Assembly (NCBI GenBank): GCA_002495885.1
Contig: DAHG01000066.1
Location: forward strand, 1-25,320
Reading direction: 5' to 3'
Origin: Methanocellaceae archaeon UBA148
GTDB lineage: Archaea; Halobacteriota; UBA148
Length of the DNA: 25,320 nucleotides
In this document: in pieces, positions 6,653 through 15,222 of the stretch
Layout of the letters: the number at the start of each line of letters is the position of its first letter
How positions within the stretch are numbered: position 1 is the first letter of the stretch
The notes under the pieces: model-generated
The model's input: only the letters and a program-made list of their open reading frames with translations
Databases searched by the model: none
Told to the model about the DNA's origin: nothing
Translations under genes and position numbers: made by a program

Positions 6653-7960
6653 ATGCTCGATAACCTGAGTATCTCACTACAGAATGTGGTCAAGAAGATC
6701 GCTGGAGCCAGAATAATAGACCCTCGCACAATAGATGAAATGGTCAAGGACATCCAGAGAGCATTATTGCAAGCGGATGTGAAAGTCCAGCTGGTAATGG
6801 GTTTATCGACGAGAATAAGGGAAAGAGCGCTCAAGGAGGAGCCGCCAGTGGGGGCAAATCCAAGGGAGCATGTCATAAGAATCCTATATCAGGAGTTAAT
6901 AGATATATTGGGTAAGGGCACAGATATCCCTCTAGACAAACAAACGATCCTGATGGTAGGTTTGTATGGTGGAGGAAAAACAACTACCGTAGCAAAGCTT
7001 GCAAGATATTTCCAAAAAAAAGGCCTAAAGCCTGCCGTAATTTGTGCCGACTCATACCGACCAGGAGCATATGACCAGCTAAAACAATTGTGCGAGCAGC
7101 TCAATGTCCTCTTTTACGGCGAGAGGGATAGTGCTCCTCTCACAATCGTAAGAAACGGACTAAAAGAGCTCAAAGGGGATGTGCTGATCATCGACACTGC
7201 AGGGCGCCATGCGCTAGAGCCAGATTTAGTAGAAGAGATGAAACAAATTTATACGCTTGTAAAGCCCGACCAAAATTTGCTCGTGCTGGACGGGGCTATG
7301 GGTCAAATTGCCGGCAAATATGCGAAGGATTTTGATGATGCCATTGGAATTACTGGCGTAATACTAACCAAGTTGGACGGCACATCCAAAGGCGGTGGAG
7401 CTCTGTCAGCCATTTCAGAAACAAATTCATCCATAGCATTTATAGGAACCGGTGAGACGTTAGACGATTTCGAAAGGTTCGATCCAGATCGATTCATATC
7501 AAGGTTGCTTGGCATGGGAGATATCAAGAGCCTGATCGAGCGGGCGGAAGAAACTTCGGCTGCAGAGGACTTGGACGTAGAATCGATGATTCGCGGAAGG
7601 TTCACCTTAAATGACATGTATAAACAACTTGAAGCGGTAAATAAGTTAGGTCCCCTTAAGCAAGTGATGCAGATGATGCCTATCGGCTTAGGGGTGGATG
7701 TATCTGATGAAACCTATCAAGTTACGAAGGACAGACTAAGTCGCTACAAGGTGATAATGGACTCTATGACTGACGAAGAGATGCAAGATCCAAGAATCAT
7801 TGGCAGCTCGAGAATAAAGCGAATTACCATGGGATCTGGTACTTCCTTGGCAGATGTTCGTGAGTTATTGAAATATCACAAAATGATGCAAAATGCGATG
7901 AAAGGTTTTCGTGGGGGTAAATTCCCGATGCGAAAATTGATGAAGAGATTTAATATGTGA
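6653..7960 (+). CDS. srp54: Signal recognition particle protein SRP54
   Basis: SRP54 binds signal sequences as they leave the ribosome and, with 7S RNA and SRP19, targets ribosomes to the membrane. The 435-residue protein has the N domain (1-95), the G domain with GLYGGGKTTT (103-112), CADSYRPGAYDQL (131-143), DTAGR (181-185), TKLDGTSKGGGAL and a Met-rich M domain from about 300 (for example LKQVMQMMPIGLG and YHKMMQNAMKGF). This M-domain layout separates it from FtsY. It lies directly downstream of ftsY. No SRP19 or 7S RNA was seen in the window. Confidence 0.97.
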   Translation: MLDNLSISLQNVVKKIAGARIIDPRTIDEMVKDIQRALLQADVKVQLVMGLSTRIRERALKEEPPVGANPREHVIRILYQELIDILGKGTDIPLDKQTILMVGLYGGGKTTTVAKLARYFQKKGLKPAVICADSYRPGAYDQLKQLCEQLNVLFYGERDSAPLTIVRNGLKELKGDVLIIDTAGRHALEPDLVEEMKQIYTLVKPDQNLLVLDGAMGQIAGKYAKDFDDAIGITGVILTKLDGTSKGGGALSAISETNSSIAFIGTGETLDDFERFDPDRFISRLLGMGDIKSLIERAEETSAAEDLDVESMIRGRFTLNDMYKQLEAVNKLGPLKQVMQMMPIGLGVDVSDETYQVTKDRLSRYKVIMDSMTDEEMQDPRIIGSSRIKRITMGSGTSLADVRELLKYHKMMQNAMKGFRGGKFPMRKLMKRFNM

Positions 7961-7993
7961 AATACCATATTGAGATATTCCGAGGTAATCAAC

Positions 7994-8173
7994 ATGAAAA
8001 GGGATTTGATGGACATCTTGGCTTGTCCTATGTGCAAGTGTGATCTGGAATTAGAGGCCGTCGAAGGCGATGAGGAAATAATCACTGGAACACTTTACTG
8101 CGCAAAATGTGATGAGTTTTATCCTATTGAGGAAGGAATTCCAAATCTACTGCCACCAGACTTTAGGCGATGA
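7994..8173 (+). CDS. Trm112-like zinc protein (methyltransferase activator)
   Basis: From ATG 7994 the product has 59 residues: MKRDLMDILACPMCKCDLEL, then TLYCAKCDEFYPIEEGIPNLLP. The two CxxC pairs form a zinc ribbon, and YPIEEGIPNLLP is the conserved Trm112/YcaR ending. Trm112 is a small activating partner of several methyltransferases that act on tRNA, rRNA and release factors, shown in yeast and in Haloferax. The frame is open further upstream, but ATG 7994 has an SD-like GAGGT (7982-7986). Its stop overlaps the next start. The partner methyltransferase is not obvious nearby. Confidence 0.85.
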   Translation: MKRDLMDILACPMCKCDLELEAVEGDEEIITGTLYCAKCDEFYPIEEGIPNLLPPDFRR

Positions 8174-8760
8174 AATTGCAGACAATACACATTAACCGGA
8201 GCGATATTAATTCGATAGAATTCGATACCAAAGAGCTCACGATTCCACTGAGTCCAGGAGATGAAACGAGTTTCGAGATCAAGGTGATCAACTATGGGAC
8301 ACCTACTCACATATATCTGTCAGCAACTGAGAATATCAGGGATAAGATCACATTCCTGAGCCATAATCCCTATGTGAGATATGAAGAGACGGTACCCATA
8401 GTAGCACGACTGCCAAGGGATGACAAAGGGCTTTACACTGGAGAGATAGTTGTAACTACTGGTTATGGGGCAAAGAAGAGCGGTTTTGTCATAAAATTGG
8501 GGCTCGAAGAAGAAAAACCTGTTGTGGCTGATGAGGGCGTAGTCAAGCGCAAATATACCAAAATTCGCCACAAACAAGCTACACCCATCGATATTACGTT
8601 GGTATGGCATCCTTTGGTAATCCCAATAACACTCTGCCTCATCGTCGTCTTCCTGATTTTGGTGAAATCTGGGATTGTACAACTTTTCAGCGCAGTAATG
8701 GCCTCCATCTTGATCGTTTTTGTCATACTATACAGCATAATCAAACTAGTCAAAGTGTGA
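8170..8760 (+). CDS. Two-TM membrane protein with a beta-rich domain (DUF7524-like)
   Basis: The 196-residue product has a beta-rich region (residues 5-115) with an IG/NEW-like pattern (IPLSPGDETSFEIKVINYG, GLYTGEIVVTT). A basic linker (KRKYTKIRHK) and two hydrophobic helices (about 148-165 and 171-192) follow. There is no signal peptide, and the basic residues before the first helix suggest the N-terminal domain is cytosolic. That is a prediction only. It overlaps the Trm112-like gene by 4 nt and lies 5 nt before pyrG. I recognise it only as an archaeal family of unknown function; the DUF7524 label is from memory and tentative. Confidence 0.75.
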   Translation: MKLQTIHINRSDINSIEFDTKELTIPLSPGDETSFEIKVINYGTPTHIYLSATENIRDKITFLSHNPYVRYEETVPIVARLPRDDKGLYTGEIVVTTGYGAKKSGFVIKLGLEEEKPVVADEGVVKRKYTKIRHKQATPIDITLVWHPLVIPITLCLIVVFLILVKSGIVQLFSAVMASILIVFVILYSIIKLVKV

Positions 8761-8765
8761 GTGAA

Positions 8766-10346
8766 ATGAAATACATCGTGATTACGGGCGGAGTTATGAG
8801 CGGCTTAGGAAAGGGGATTACGGCCGCATCAGTGGGTCAAATTCTGAAAAACAAAGGATATGAAGTTACTGCAATCAAGATCGATCCCTACCTAAACATC
8901 GATGCAGGTACGATAAATCCTTTTCAACATGGGGAGATCTATGTACTCAAAGATGGTGCTGAGGTTGACTTGGACCTGGGTCATTATGAGCGTTTTCTTG
9001 ATACTGAACTTACTGGCGAGCATAATCTGACAACAGGCAAGGTATATCGTTCTGTGATCGAAAAAGAGCGCAGAGGCGACTATCTTGGTGGCACCGTTCA
9101 AATAATCCCCCATATAACCAACAACATCAAGGAACGAATAAGGTACATTGCAGCCAAAAGCAAGGCAGATATTTGCTTGATCGAGATAGGTGGTACAGTT
9201 GGTGACATCGAGAGCATGCCGTTCCTAGAAGCCGTCCGCCAAATGCATAGTGAGGAGGCTGAAGAGGACGTGGTTTTCATCCATGTCACATTGGTACCTC
9301 TTAGCCTGCTGGGGGAACAAAAAACTAAACCAACACAGCATTCAGTTAAGGCGTTCCGAGAATTGGGACTCAGCCCTGACATAATCGTTGGACGATGTAA
9401 AGAGCCTTTATCTCAGGAAACAAAATTGAAAATTTCGCTGTTCTGTGACGTGCCTGTTCAAGCAGTAATAAATGCACATGATGCCGAGGATATTTACTTT
9501 GTACCTATCTTATTGGAGGAGCAGGGTCTAGGTGAATTTCTCATGAACAAACTTCACCTTACCCCCCAGGGAAATAGGACGGAATGGCGCCAGATGGTTG
9601 AAAAAATGTCCTCTTTAAAAAGAAGAGTTAGTGTTGCAATAGTCGGTAAATATGTCCATCTCGAAGATTCATACTTGAGCATCAAAGAGGCATTGAAACA
9701 TGCTGGCATCGATCTGGATTGTGCTATAGATATCAAATGGATCGAGGCAGAAAACCTTGAGGCAGAAGGAACGAAATGCATAGATGGTTTAGGCGGAATA
9801 TTGGTTCCCGGAGGATTTGGCGTCAGGGGAACGGAAGGCAAGATTTGTGCCATTAAATATGCCAGAGAGAACGATGTACCCTTTTTGGGACTTTGTTTTG
9901 GCATGCAGCTAGCAGTCATAGAATTTGCCAGAAATGTAGTTGGTTTAGAGGGTGCAGGCAGCTCTGAATTGGTGGAGACTAAACATCCGGTTATCGATCT
10001 TCTTCCGGAGCAATGTGGCATCGAAGACATGGGCGGAACGATGCGTTTGGGTAATTGCGAAGCGAGCTTAAAAAAAGGATCCCTAGCGCATAGAATCTAC
10101 GGGGCTACAGAAATCATTGAACGCCACAGGCATAGGTATGAAGTGAATCCAAGATATATAGACCAAATAGAGGCGCATGGCATGATTTTTTCCGGCAGGA
10201 ACGACCACAGGATGGAGACCGCGGAGATTCCGTCTCATACTTTCTTCTTCGCCTCACAATTCCACCCAGAATTCACATCGCGTCCCGGGCGGGCTTCACC
10301 GCCGTTCAAGGCGTTTATAAAAGCGATTTTAGAGTCATCTCGGTGA
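8766..10346 (+). CDS. pyrG: CTP synthase
   Basis: CTP synthase converts UTP to CTP with ATP and glutamine, the last step of pyrimidine nucleotide synthesis. From ATG 8766 the protein has 526 residues, close to the family's 530-550. The synthetase domain starts MKYIVITGGVMSGLGKG and carries IDPYLNIDAGTI (39-50) and the IGGTVGDIES motif (141-150). The class I glutaminase domain shows PGGFGVRG (348-355), the nucleophile Cys377 in LGLCFGMQ and the FHPEF of the catalytic triad near the C-terminus. The frame is open upstream to 8604, but that part overlaps the previous gene and does not match the family. It is probably the last gene of the operon. Confidence 0.97.
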   Translation: MKYIVITGGVMSGLGKGITAASVGQILKNKGYEVTAIKIDPYLNIDAGTINPFQHGEIYVLKDGAEVDLDLGHYERFLDTELTGEHNLTTGKVYRSVIEKERRGDYLGGTVQIIPHITNNIKERIRYIAAKSKADICLIEIGGTVGDIESMPFLEAVRQMHSEEAEEDVVFIHVTLVPLSLLGEQKTKPTQHSVKAFRELGLSPDIIVGRCKEPLSQETKLKISLFCDVPVQAVINAHDAEDIYFVPILLEEQGLGEFLMNKLHLTPQGNRTEWRQMVEKMSSLKRRVSVAIVGKYVHLEDSYLSIKEALKHAGIDLDCAIDIKWIEAENLEAEGTKCIDGLGGILVPGGFGVRGTEGKICAIKYARENDVPFLGLCFGMQLAVIEFARNVVGLEGAGSSELVETKHPVIDLLPEQCGIEDMGGTMRLGNCEASLKKGSLAHRIYGATEIIERHRHRYEVNPRYIDQIEAHGMIFSGRNDHRMETAEIPSHTFFFASQFHPEFTSRPGRASPPFKAFIKAILESSR

Positions 10347-10598
10347 GATTATAAAACTTTCAGGTGCTATTCTCACATTTTAGCCTTGTGCGGCATCTGT
10401 TGCTAAAAAAGATGTTGACAAGACTCTTAATCTTTTCATTTTAATCTGATTATATCTATCTATTTTTATTTAGAAACAAATTTATGTCCCCCCTATTGAT
10501 GCCTCTGTACTAAATTTGGCTGACCTATATAACATAAATAACAAGAAAAGCACTTTTTTATAATGCCTGGAGTAATTACTTATCAAAACGTGGTATGC
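10347..10598 (+). promoter_or_regulatory. Intergenic region: end of the pyrG operon and argD promoter
   Basis: Several T-rich stretches (near 10431-10470) may terminate the pyrG transcript. A TATA-like CTATATAAC at 10525-10533 would start transcription near 10555. That is just upstream of a first possible argD start at 10563, with a second at 10599. No small gene or convincing RNA was seen. Confidence 0.45.
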
Positions 10599-11741
10599 AT
10601 GAACAAAGATGTGATGGCTAAAGATGCTATGTATCTGGTCCAAACATACAAGCGCCAGCCCCTTGTGATCGCAGCGGGCAAAGGTGCAATTGTATGGGAT
10701 ATAAATGGCAGGGAATACATCGATTGTATAGCTGGCATAGCGGTTAACAATGTCGGACACTGTCACCCAAAGGTCGTTTCTGCGATTAAGGCGCAAGCAG
10801 AGCGATTGATTCACACATCCAATTTGTATTATACGGAAATACAAGTTGAGCTTGCAGAAAAAATAGCATCTCTGACCAGCTTGGACAAAGTTTTCTTCTG
10901 TAACTCGGGTACAGAAGCGGTTGAAGCCGCTCTAAAGCTCGCAAGAAAAGCATCTGAAAAAACAGACTTCATAGCAGCTGACGGCTCTTTTCATGGCAGA
11001 AGCATGGGTGCACTGAGCGTTACATCGAAGGAAAGGTACAGAAAATCGTTCGAGCCATTGATTCCTGGGGTCAAGTTTGTACCATACGACAACATAGAGG
11101 CGATTAAAAATGCGATCACTCCGAAAACAGCTGCGATAATCTTGGAGCCCATTCAGGGCGAGGGAGGGGTGCACGTACCTTCAGATGGATATCTAAGGGC
11201 TGTGAGAGAGATCTGTGATGATTCTGATATATTGCTCATTTTTGATGAGGTACAGATGGGCTTTGGCAGGACTGGGAAATGGTTTGCATCTATGCACTGG
11301 GGTGTCCAGCCAGATATTATGGTCATTGCAAAGGCAATGGCTGGTGGCTTTCCCATGGGTGCAATGGTTGCGAAAGAGGGTGTGGCCAAAAAGTTCCAAA
11401 TTGGAGATCACGCCTCTACGTTTGGAGGGGATCCACTGGCATGTGCAGCCTCGCTTGGGGCGATAGAGGCACTTGAAGATGGTTTGGTCGATAGGTCGGA
11501 AAAACTGGGGAAGTACTTCATTGAAAAATTAGGCAATCTAAGGCACGACTACATCAAGGAGATTCGTGGTAAGGGATTGATGATCGGTATGGAGTTGACG
11601 ATGGACGGGAGTTCCATAGTCGATAAAGCGAGGGATGAGGGAGTATTACTAAATTGTATCTCAGAGACGGTGCTCAGACTTGCGCCACCGTTGGTTATCA
11701 CAAAAGAACAGATCAATAGGGTGGTGGAAGTTCTTGGCTAG
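10599..11741 (+). CDS. argD: Acetylornithine aminotransferase
   Basis: ArgD is a class III PLP aminotransferase that forms N-acetylornithine in arginine synthesis. From ATG 10599 it has 380 residues. It shows VQTYKRQPLVIAAGKGAIVWD at the start, CNSGTEAVEAALKLAR (PLP phosphate binding, from residue 101), FHGRSMGALS, EPIQGEGGV, IFDEVQMGFGRTGKW (Asp contacting the PLP ring) and the Schiff-base Lys245 in VIAKAMAGGFPMGA. An in-frame ATG at 10563 would add 12 residues that do not look conserved. The annotation could extend to related omega-aminotransferases. It is coupled to hisC, whose TTG start overlaps the argD stop. Confidence 0.92.
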   Translation: MNKDVMAKDAMYLVQTYKRQPLVIAAGKGAIVWDINGREYIDCIAGIAVNNVGHCHPKVVSAIKAQAERLIHTSNLYYTEIQVELAEKIASLTSLDKVFFCNSGTEAVEAALKLARKASEKTDFIAADGSFHGRSMGALSVTSKERYRKSFEPLIPGVKFVPYDNIEAIKNAITPKTAAIILEPIQGEGGVHVPSDGYLRAVREICDDSDILLIFDEVQMGFGRTGKWFASMHWGVQPDIMVIAKAMAGGFPMGAMVAKEGVAKKFQIGDHASTFGGDPLACAASLGAIEALEDGLVDRSEKLGKYFIEKLGNLRHDYIKEIRGKGLMIGMELTMDGSSIVDKARDEGVLLNCISETVLRLAPPLVITKEQINRVVEVLG

Positions 11742-12810
11742 GATAAGGAATGCAATTCTTAAGATAAGCGAGTATGTGCCGGGAAAGACGATAGAGGATG
11801 TAGCCCAAGAATATGGTTTTATCCCCGAAGAGGTCCTCAAGCTGGGTTCAAACGAGAATCCTTTGGGGCCTAGTCCAAAGGCAGTTCAAGCGGTGAAAGA
11901 TCATGCCCACACCATCAGTGTTTACCCTCCGGCGGGTGCCAAGGAGTTGAGGCATGCAATGGCGCAATATGTCGGTTACCCGGTAAATCAGATAGTGGTC
12001 GGTAACGGCATGGACGGCGTGCTCGATATATTTACTCGATTATTTGTGGAGAAAAATGATGAGGTGATCATACCGATTCCCACATTTTCCTATTATGAAC
12101 TTTTTACATTAGCTTGTGGGGCGGTTCCAATACTCGTGCCCAGAAATTCAAATTTTGATATTGACGTTCACAAATTGCTAGATGCTGTGAACGAAAGGAC
12201 CAAACTCATTTTCCTATGCTCTCCAAACAATCCGACAGGAAATCCGATACAGGAAAGTGACCTTAGGCAAATACTCGACGCCACAGAAATAATGGTAATC
12301 TTGGACGAGGCATATGTGGAATTTGCAGACTCTTCTATGGTAGAACTTGTCAGGGGATATGAAAACTTCATCGTCACGCGCTCGATGTCCAAAGCATTTG
12401 GATTAGCAGGGTTGAGAATCGGTTATGCTGTGGTGCCTCCTGAGATCTCTAGAGAATATATGAAGGTTGCTCCAGTCTTTAGCGTTAACAGGATTGGGAT
12501 ATCTGCAGGAGTAGCAGCGCTGGGGGATGACGAACATCTCACCCAGACGATTAAAACCATAAGAAGTGGTAGGGATTCTCTCCAGAATAACATACCTTTC
12601 AAAGTATATCCTTCTCAAGCAAACTTTGTTTTGGTAGACGTATCCCCGTTTACCTCAGAAGAAATATGTGAATCGCTCCTGAGAAAAGGAATAATTGTTC
12701 GGGACTGCAGATCTTTCAGAGGTGCAGGAGATTCATTGATCCGGGTAAGCGTTGGTACCAAGGAACAAAATAAGCGTGTGATCGAAGCTTTTAAGGGTGT
12801 AAGGACTTGA
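11734..12810 (+). CDS. hisC: Histidinol-phosphate aminotransferase
   Basis: HisC converts imidazole acetol phosphate to histidinol phosphate in histidine synthesis. Starting at TTG 11734, which overlaps the argD stop, the protein has 358 residues. It shows YVPGKTIEDVAQEYG, SNENPLGPSP (39-48), SPNNPTG (163-169), DEAY (191-194) and the PLP-binding Lys220 in SMSKAFGLAGLRIGY, followed by an RVSVGT end. No ATG gives the family N-terminus. A GGTGG upstream can serve as SD. Its stop overlaps the TTG start of the next gene. The pairing of argD and hisC may reflect only shared aminotransferase demand. Confidence 0.94.
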   Translation: MARIRNAILKISEYVPGKTIEDVAQEYGFIPEEVLKLGSNENPLGPSPKAVQAVKDHAHTISVYPPAGAKELRHAMAQYVGYPVNQIVVGNGMDGVLDIFTRLFVEKNDEVIIPIPTFSYYELFTLACGAVPILVPRNSNFDIDVHKLLDAVNERTKLIFLCSPNNPTGNPIQESDLRQILDATEIMVILDEAYVEFADSSMVELVRGYENFIVTRSMSKAFGLAGLRIGYAVVPPEISREYMKVAPVFSVNRIGISAGVAALGDDEHLTQTIKTIRSGRDSLQNNIPFKVYPSQANFVLVDVSPFTSEEICESLLRKGIIVRDCRSFRGAGDSLIRVSVGTKEQNKRVIEAFKGVRT

Positions 12811-13334
12811 AGGTTGGTATCACGGGAACTCCGGGGACTGGTAAAAGTGCGGTCTGCGAAATCATCCAAAAATACTACCCTGTAATCGATCTGAATCGAC
12901 TCATCGAGGAAAAGAAATTTTATACGGAAAAAGATCGAGAGCGCAATACTCTGGTCACAGATACGGATGCGCTCGCAAAATACGTGTTAAATTATTCGAA
13001 ACATTGGGACGTACAACAAACGACTATATTTGAGGGGCATTTGGCGCATTATCTTCCCTTGGATATGGTCATTGTGCTTAGGGCATCACCGTCTGAACTC
13101 AGGAGACGGCTGAGCAAAAAGGGATTTGGTGAAGCCAAGATAAAGGAAAATATAGAGGCCGAAGCACTGGACGTCATACTCGTTGAAGCTCTTGAAAGGC
13201 ATGAAAATGTACATGAGATAGATACGTCTGAGAAGGATGTAAATGAGGTTGTGAACTGTATTGTAGAGATAATCAATGGCTCGGACAAGTATCATCCAGG
13301 GTCAATTGATTGGAACGGAGAGTTATTCGGATGA
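12807..13334 (+). CDS. AK6/Fap7-type adenylate kinase family NTPase
   Basis: The 175-residue protein starts MKVGITGTPGTGKSAV with a Walker A GTPGTGKS at 7-14. It continues with IDLNRLIEEKKFY and the VIVLRASPSELRRRLSKKGF segment, typical of archaeal AK6/Fap7 proteins. This family combines weak adenylate kinase activity with ATPase activity and in eukaryotes drives the last steps of small-subunit maturation with uS11. The start is TTG 12807, overlapping the hisC stop, because the Walker A follows immediately. Its stop overlaps the next ATG (ATGA). Confidence is high for the family and moderate for a ribosomal role in this organism. Confidence 0.88.
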   Translation: MKVGITGTPGTGKSAVCEIIQKYYPVIDLNRLIEEKKFYTEKDRERNTLVTDTDALAKYVLNYSKHWDVQQTTIFEGHLAHYLPLDMVIVLRASPSELRRRLSKKGFGEAKIKENIEAEALDVILVEALERHENVHEIDTSEKDVNEVVNCIVEIINGSDKYHPGSIDWNGELFG

Positions 13335-13931
13335 CCCTTGATTTGTTCAGACCATTTTTTAGGGTGCTTATAGACCCGATAGCAAGTGAACTAGAAGATC
13401 TGGGAGTTGGTCCAAACTCCTTATCAGTTGCATCGCTCTTCTTTGCAGCACTAGCAGGTGTTTCCCTCTATTTCAGGTTTTTATTCCTTGCTGGGCTCAT
13501 GGTCTTCCTAAACGCAGCCTCTGATGCAATGGATGGGGCACTTGCACGACGTATTGGTACAGCGGACTTGAGAGGTGACTTTCTGGATCATGTGATCGAT
13601 AGGTATGCTGATATATTCATCGTCTGTGGAATCTTCTTCGGGGGGCTATGCACCTTGGCAGATCGGCGTTGCTGCGATCACAGGCGTGTTATTAACGAGC
13701 TATTTGGGGACACAAGCACAGGCTGTGCATATTGGGAGATATTACGGCGGCATTTTGGGCAGGGCTGATAGGCTGGTAACTATATTTATCGCGATAATCG
13801 CAAATTTGTTCTACTCGGACAACATTTATGGGCTCCCCATTCTTGGGTGGGTATTGCTCCTGATAGCAATTACTAGCCATTTTACAGCCATTCAACGATT
13901 TATATGCATCTGGCAGGAGATCTCTAAGTAG
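13331..13931 (+). CDS. Archaetidylinositol phosphate synthase (CDP-alcohol phosphatidyltransferase), frameshifted
   Basis: This membrane enzyme joins CDP-archaeol and inositol-1-phosphate to make the precursor of inositol ether lipids. The N-terminal frame (from ATG 13331) carries the full CDP-alcohol motif D65xxD68GxxA72R73...G82xxxD86xxxD90 within DAMDGALARR and GDFLDHVID. It is then lost at a run of six G (13640-13645). The next frame continues without a gap in the alignment: GYAPWQIGVAAITGVLLTSY, GTQAQAVHIGRYYGGILGRADRL, ending at 13931. With five G the gene would encode about 199 residues, the usual length. The C-terminal part has several TM helices. The break is either a sequencing/assembly error or a real mutation. 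The start overlaps the AK6 stop. Confidence 0.85.
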
Positions 13932-13946
13932 GGCTTCAAAAACATC

Positions 13947-15173
13947 TCAGGCGAACATTTCGCCAGGTTCAGATGATGGTTCCATTTTTGGAGAATTGGT
14001 TAAAACTTTTTTTACGGCTCTATCGAAATCACTCATCGTTACAGCATCCCTATTCTCCCGGATTGCAAACATACCGGCTTCCATGGCGATGGCGCTCAGA
14101 TCCGCTCCACTTAAGCCATCAGTTACAGATGCTATTTGCCTAAAGTCGATTTCATCAGCGATATTCATGTCTTTGGTATGGATTTTGAGTATCTCCACTC
14201 GGGCCTCAAGGCTTGGTAGCGGTACCTCGATCATTCTATCAAAACGACCAGGACGAAGTAGGGCAAGATCCAGAATATCTGGACGGTTGGTAGCTGCGAT
14301 AATCTTAACATCTCCTCTTAGATCAAATCCATCCATCTCTGCTAGGAGTTGCATAAGCGTTCTTTGAACCTCTCTGTCACCAGACGTTGCACTTTCGAGA
14401 CGTTTCGCCCCTATTGCATCCAACTCATCTATAAATATGATGGAGGGCGACTTCTCTCTCGCCATTTCGAATAACTCGCGGACAAGGCGGGAGCCTTCGC
14501 CGATATACTTTTGAATCAGTTCGGAGCCCACAATCCTAATAAAAGTAGCCTCTGTGCGTTTAGCAACAGCTTTTGCCATCAGCGTTTTTCCGCTTCCTGG
14601 TGGACCATATAACAATACCCCTTTTGGTGGTTTTATGCCTACCTTAACAAAGATGTCTGGATTAATTAATGGCAGCTCAACGATCTCTTTTAATTCTTGT
14701 ATTTGTGCTTCAAGTCCGCCTATTTGATCGTAATCTACAGACGGAGATTCGATGATTTCCATGCCATAAACTGTTGGATCCTTGGGTGGCGACAAAACGT
14801 CAACAACTGCCAAAGTCTGCTGATTCAGGGCAACCCTAGTCCCAGGCAGTAGGCTGGACCCTTCGATAAATTGAGAGGCATTTACAACAAATTTGGGACC
14901 CGTACTGCTCTTAATTATCACTTTCTCATTTTCTAGAACATCTAGTATTGTCCCAACCACTAATGGTGGACCTTTTAGTCTTTCAAGTTCACTCTTCAGT
15001 TTTCGGGTCTCTCGCTCGTACTGTATTTTTTGGTTTTCGGCAAGTCGCCTTTCGCTCTCTATTTTGCGATAATCCTCCCAAAGTCTGAGATTTTTCTCCT
15101 CTAATTGACGAACTCTGTCGAGCAGGTATTTCGAGAAATCATCTAGCTCTGGGTCAGTACTAGCATCACTCAT
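13947..15173 (-). CDS. pan: Proteasome-activating nucleotidase (PAN)
   Basis: PAN is the hexameric AAA ATPase that unfolds proteins and feeds them to the archaeal 20S proteasome. From ATG 15173 it has 408 residues: an N-terminal coiled coil (about 10-67), an OB domain (about 70-125), Walker A GPPGSGKT (190-197), Walker B IIFIDE (245-250) and the arginine-finger region ATNRPDILDLALLRPGRFDR. The C-terminus ends MFA, close to the HbYX motif that docks into the proteasome but with Phe for Tyr. ATG 15203 is in frame, but a TATA box at 15207-15215 would place the transcript start near 15184, so the inner start is preferred. It is convergent with the lipid synthase gene and divergent from aMBF1. Confidence 0.95.
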   Translation of the reverse strand: MSDASTDPELDDFSKYLLDRVRQLEEKNLRLWEDYRKIESERRLAENQKIQYERETRKLKSELERLKGPPLVVGTILDVLENEKVIIKSSTGPKFVVNASQFIEGSSLLPGTRVALNQQTLAVVDVLSPPKDPTVYGMEIIESPSVDYDQIGGLEAQIQELKEIVELPLINPDIFVKVGIKPPKGVLLYGPPGSGKTLMAKAVAKRTEATFIRIVGSELIQKYIGEGSRLVRELFEMAREKSPSIIFIDELDAIGAKRLESATSGDREVQRTLMQLLAEMDGFDLRGDVKIIAATNRPDILDLALLRPGRFDRMIEVPLPSLEARVEILKIHTKDMNIADEIDFRQIASVTDGLSGADLSAIAMEAGMFAIRENRDAVTMSDFDRAVKKVLTNSPKMEPSSEPGEMFA

Positions 15174-15184
15174 CTGTAATCCCG

Positions 15185-15215
15185 TAATATTAATTAGGCT
15201 CATGTTGTATATATC
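15185..15215. promoter_or_regulatory. Compact overlapping divergent promoters (PAN / aMBF1)
   Basis: On the minus strand GATATATAC (15207-15215) lies about 25 nt before a predicted start near 15184, 11 nt before the PAN ATG. On the plus strand TAATATTAATTA (15185-15196) would start transcription near 15216, about 7 nt before the aMBF1 ATG. The two core promoters interleave within about 30 bp. Inferred from sequence only. Confidence 0.45.
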
Positions 15216-15222
15216 TCTTAGT

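Noticed and set aside
8604..8765. 54-codon N-terminal extension of CTP synthase
   Set aside because: It overlaps the end of the preceding membrane protein in another frame, and the family N-terminus is MKYIVITGGV.
13996..14367. Plus-strand frame opposite PAN
   Set aside because: It is a shadow of the conserved AAA domain coding sequence, with no family pattern of its own.
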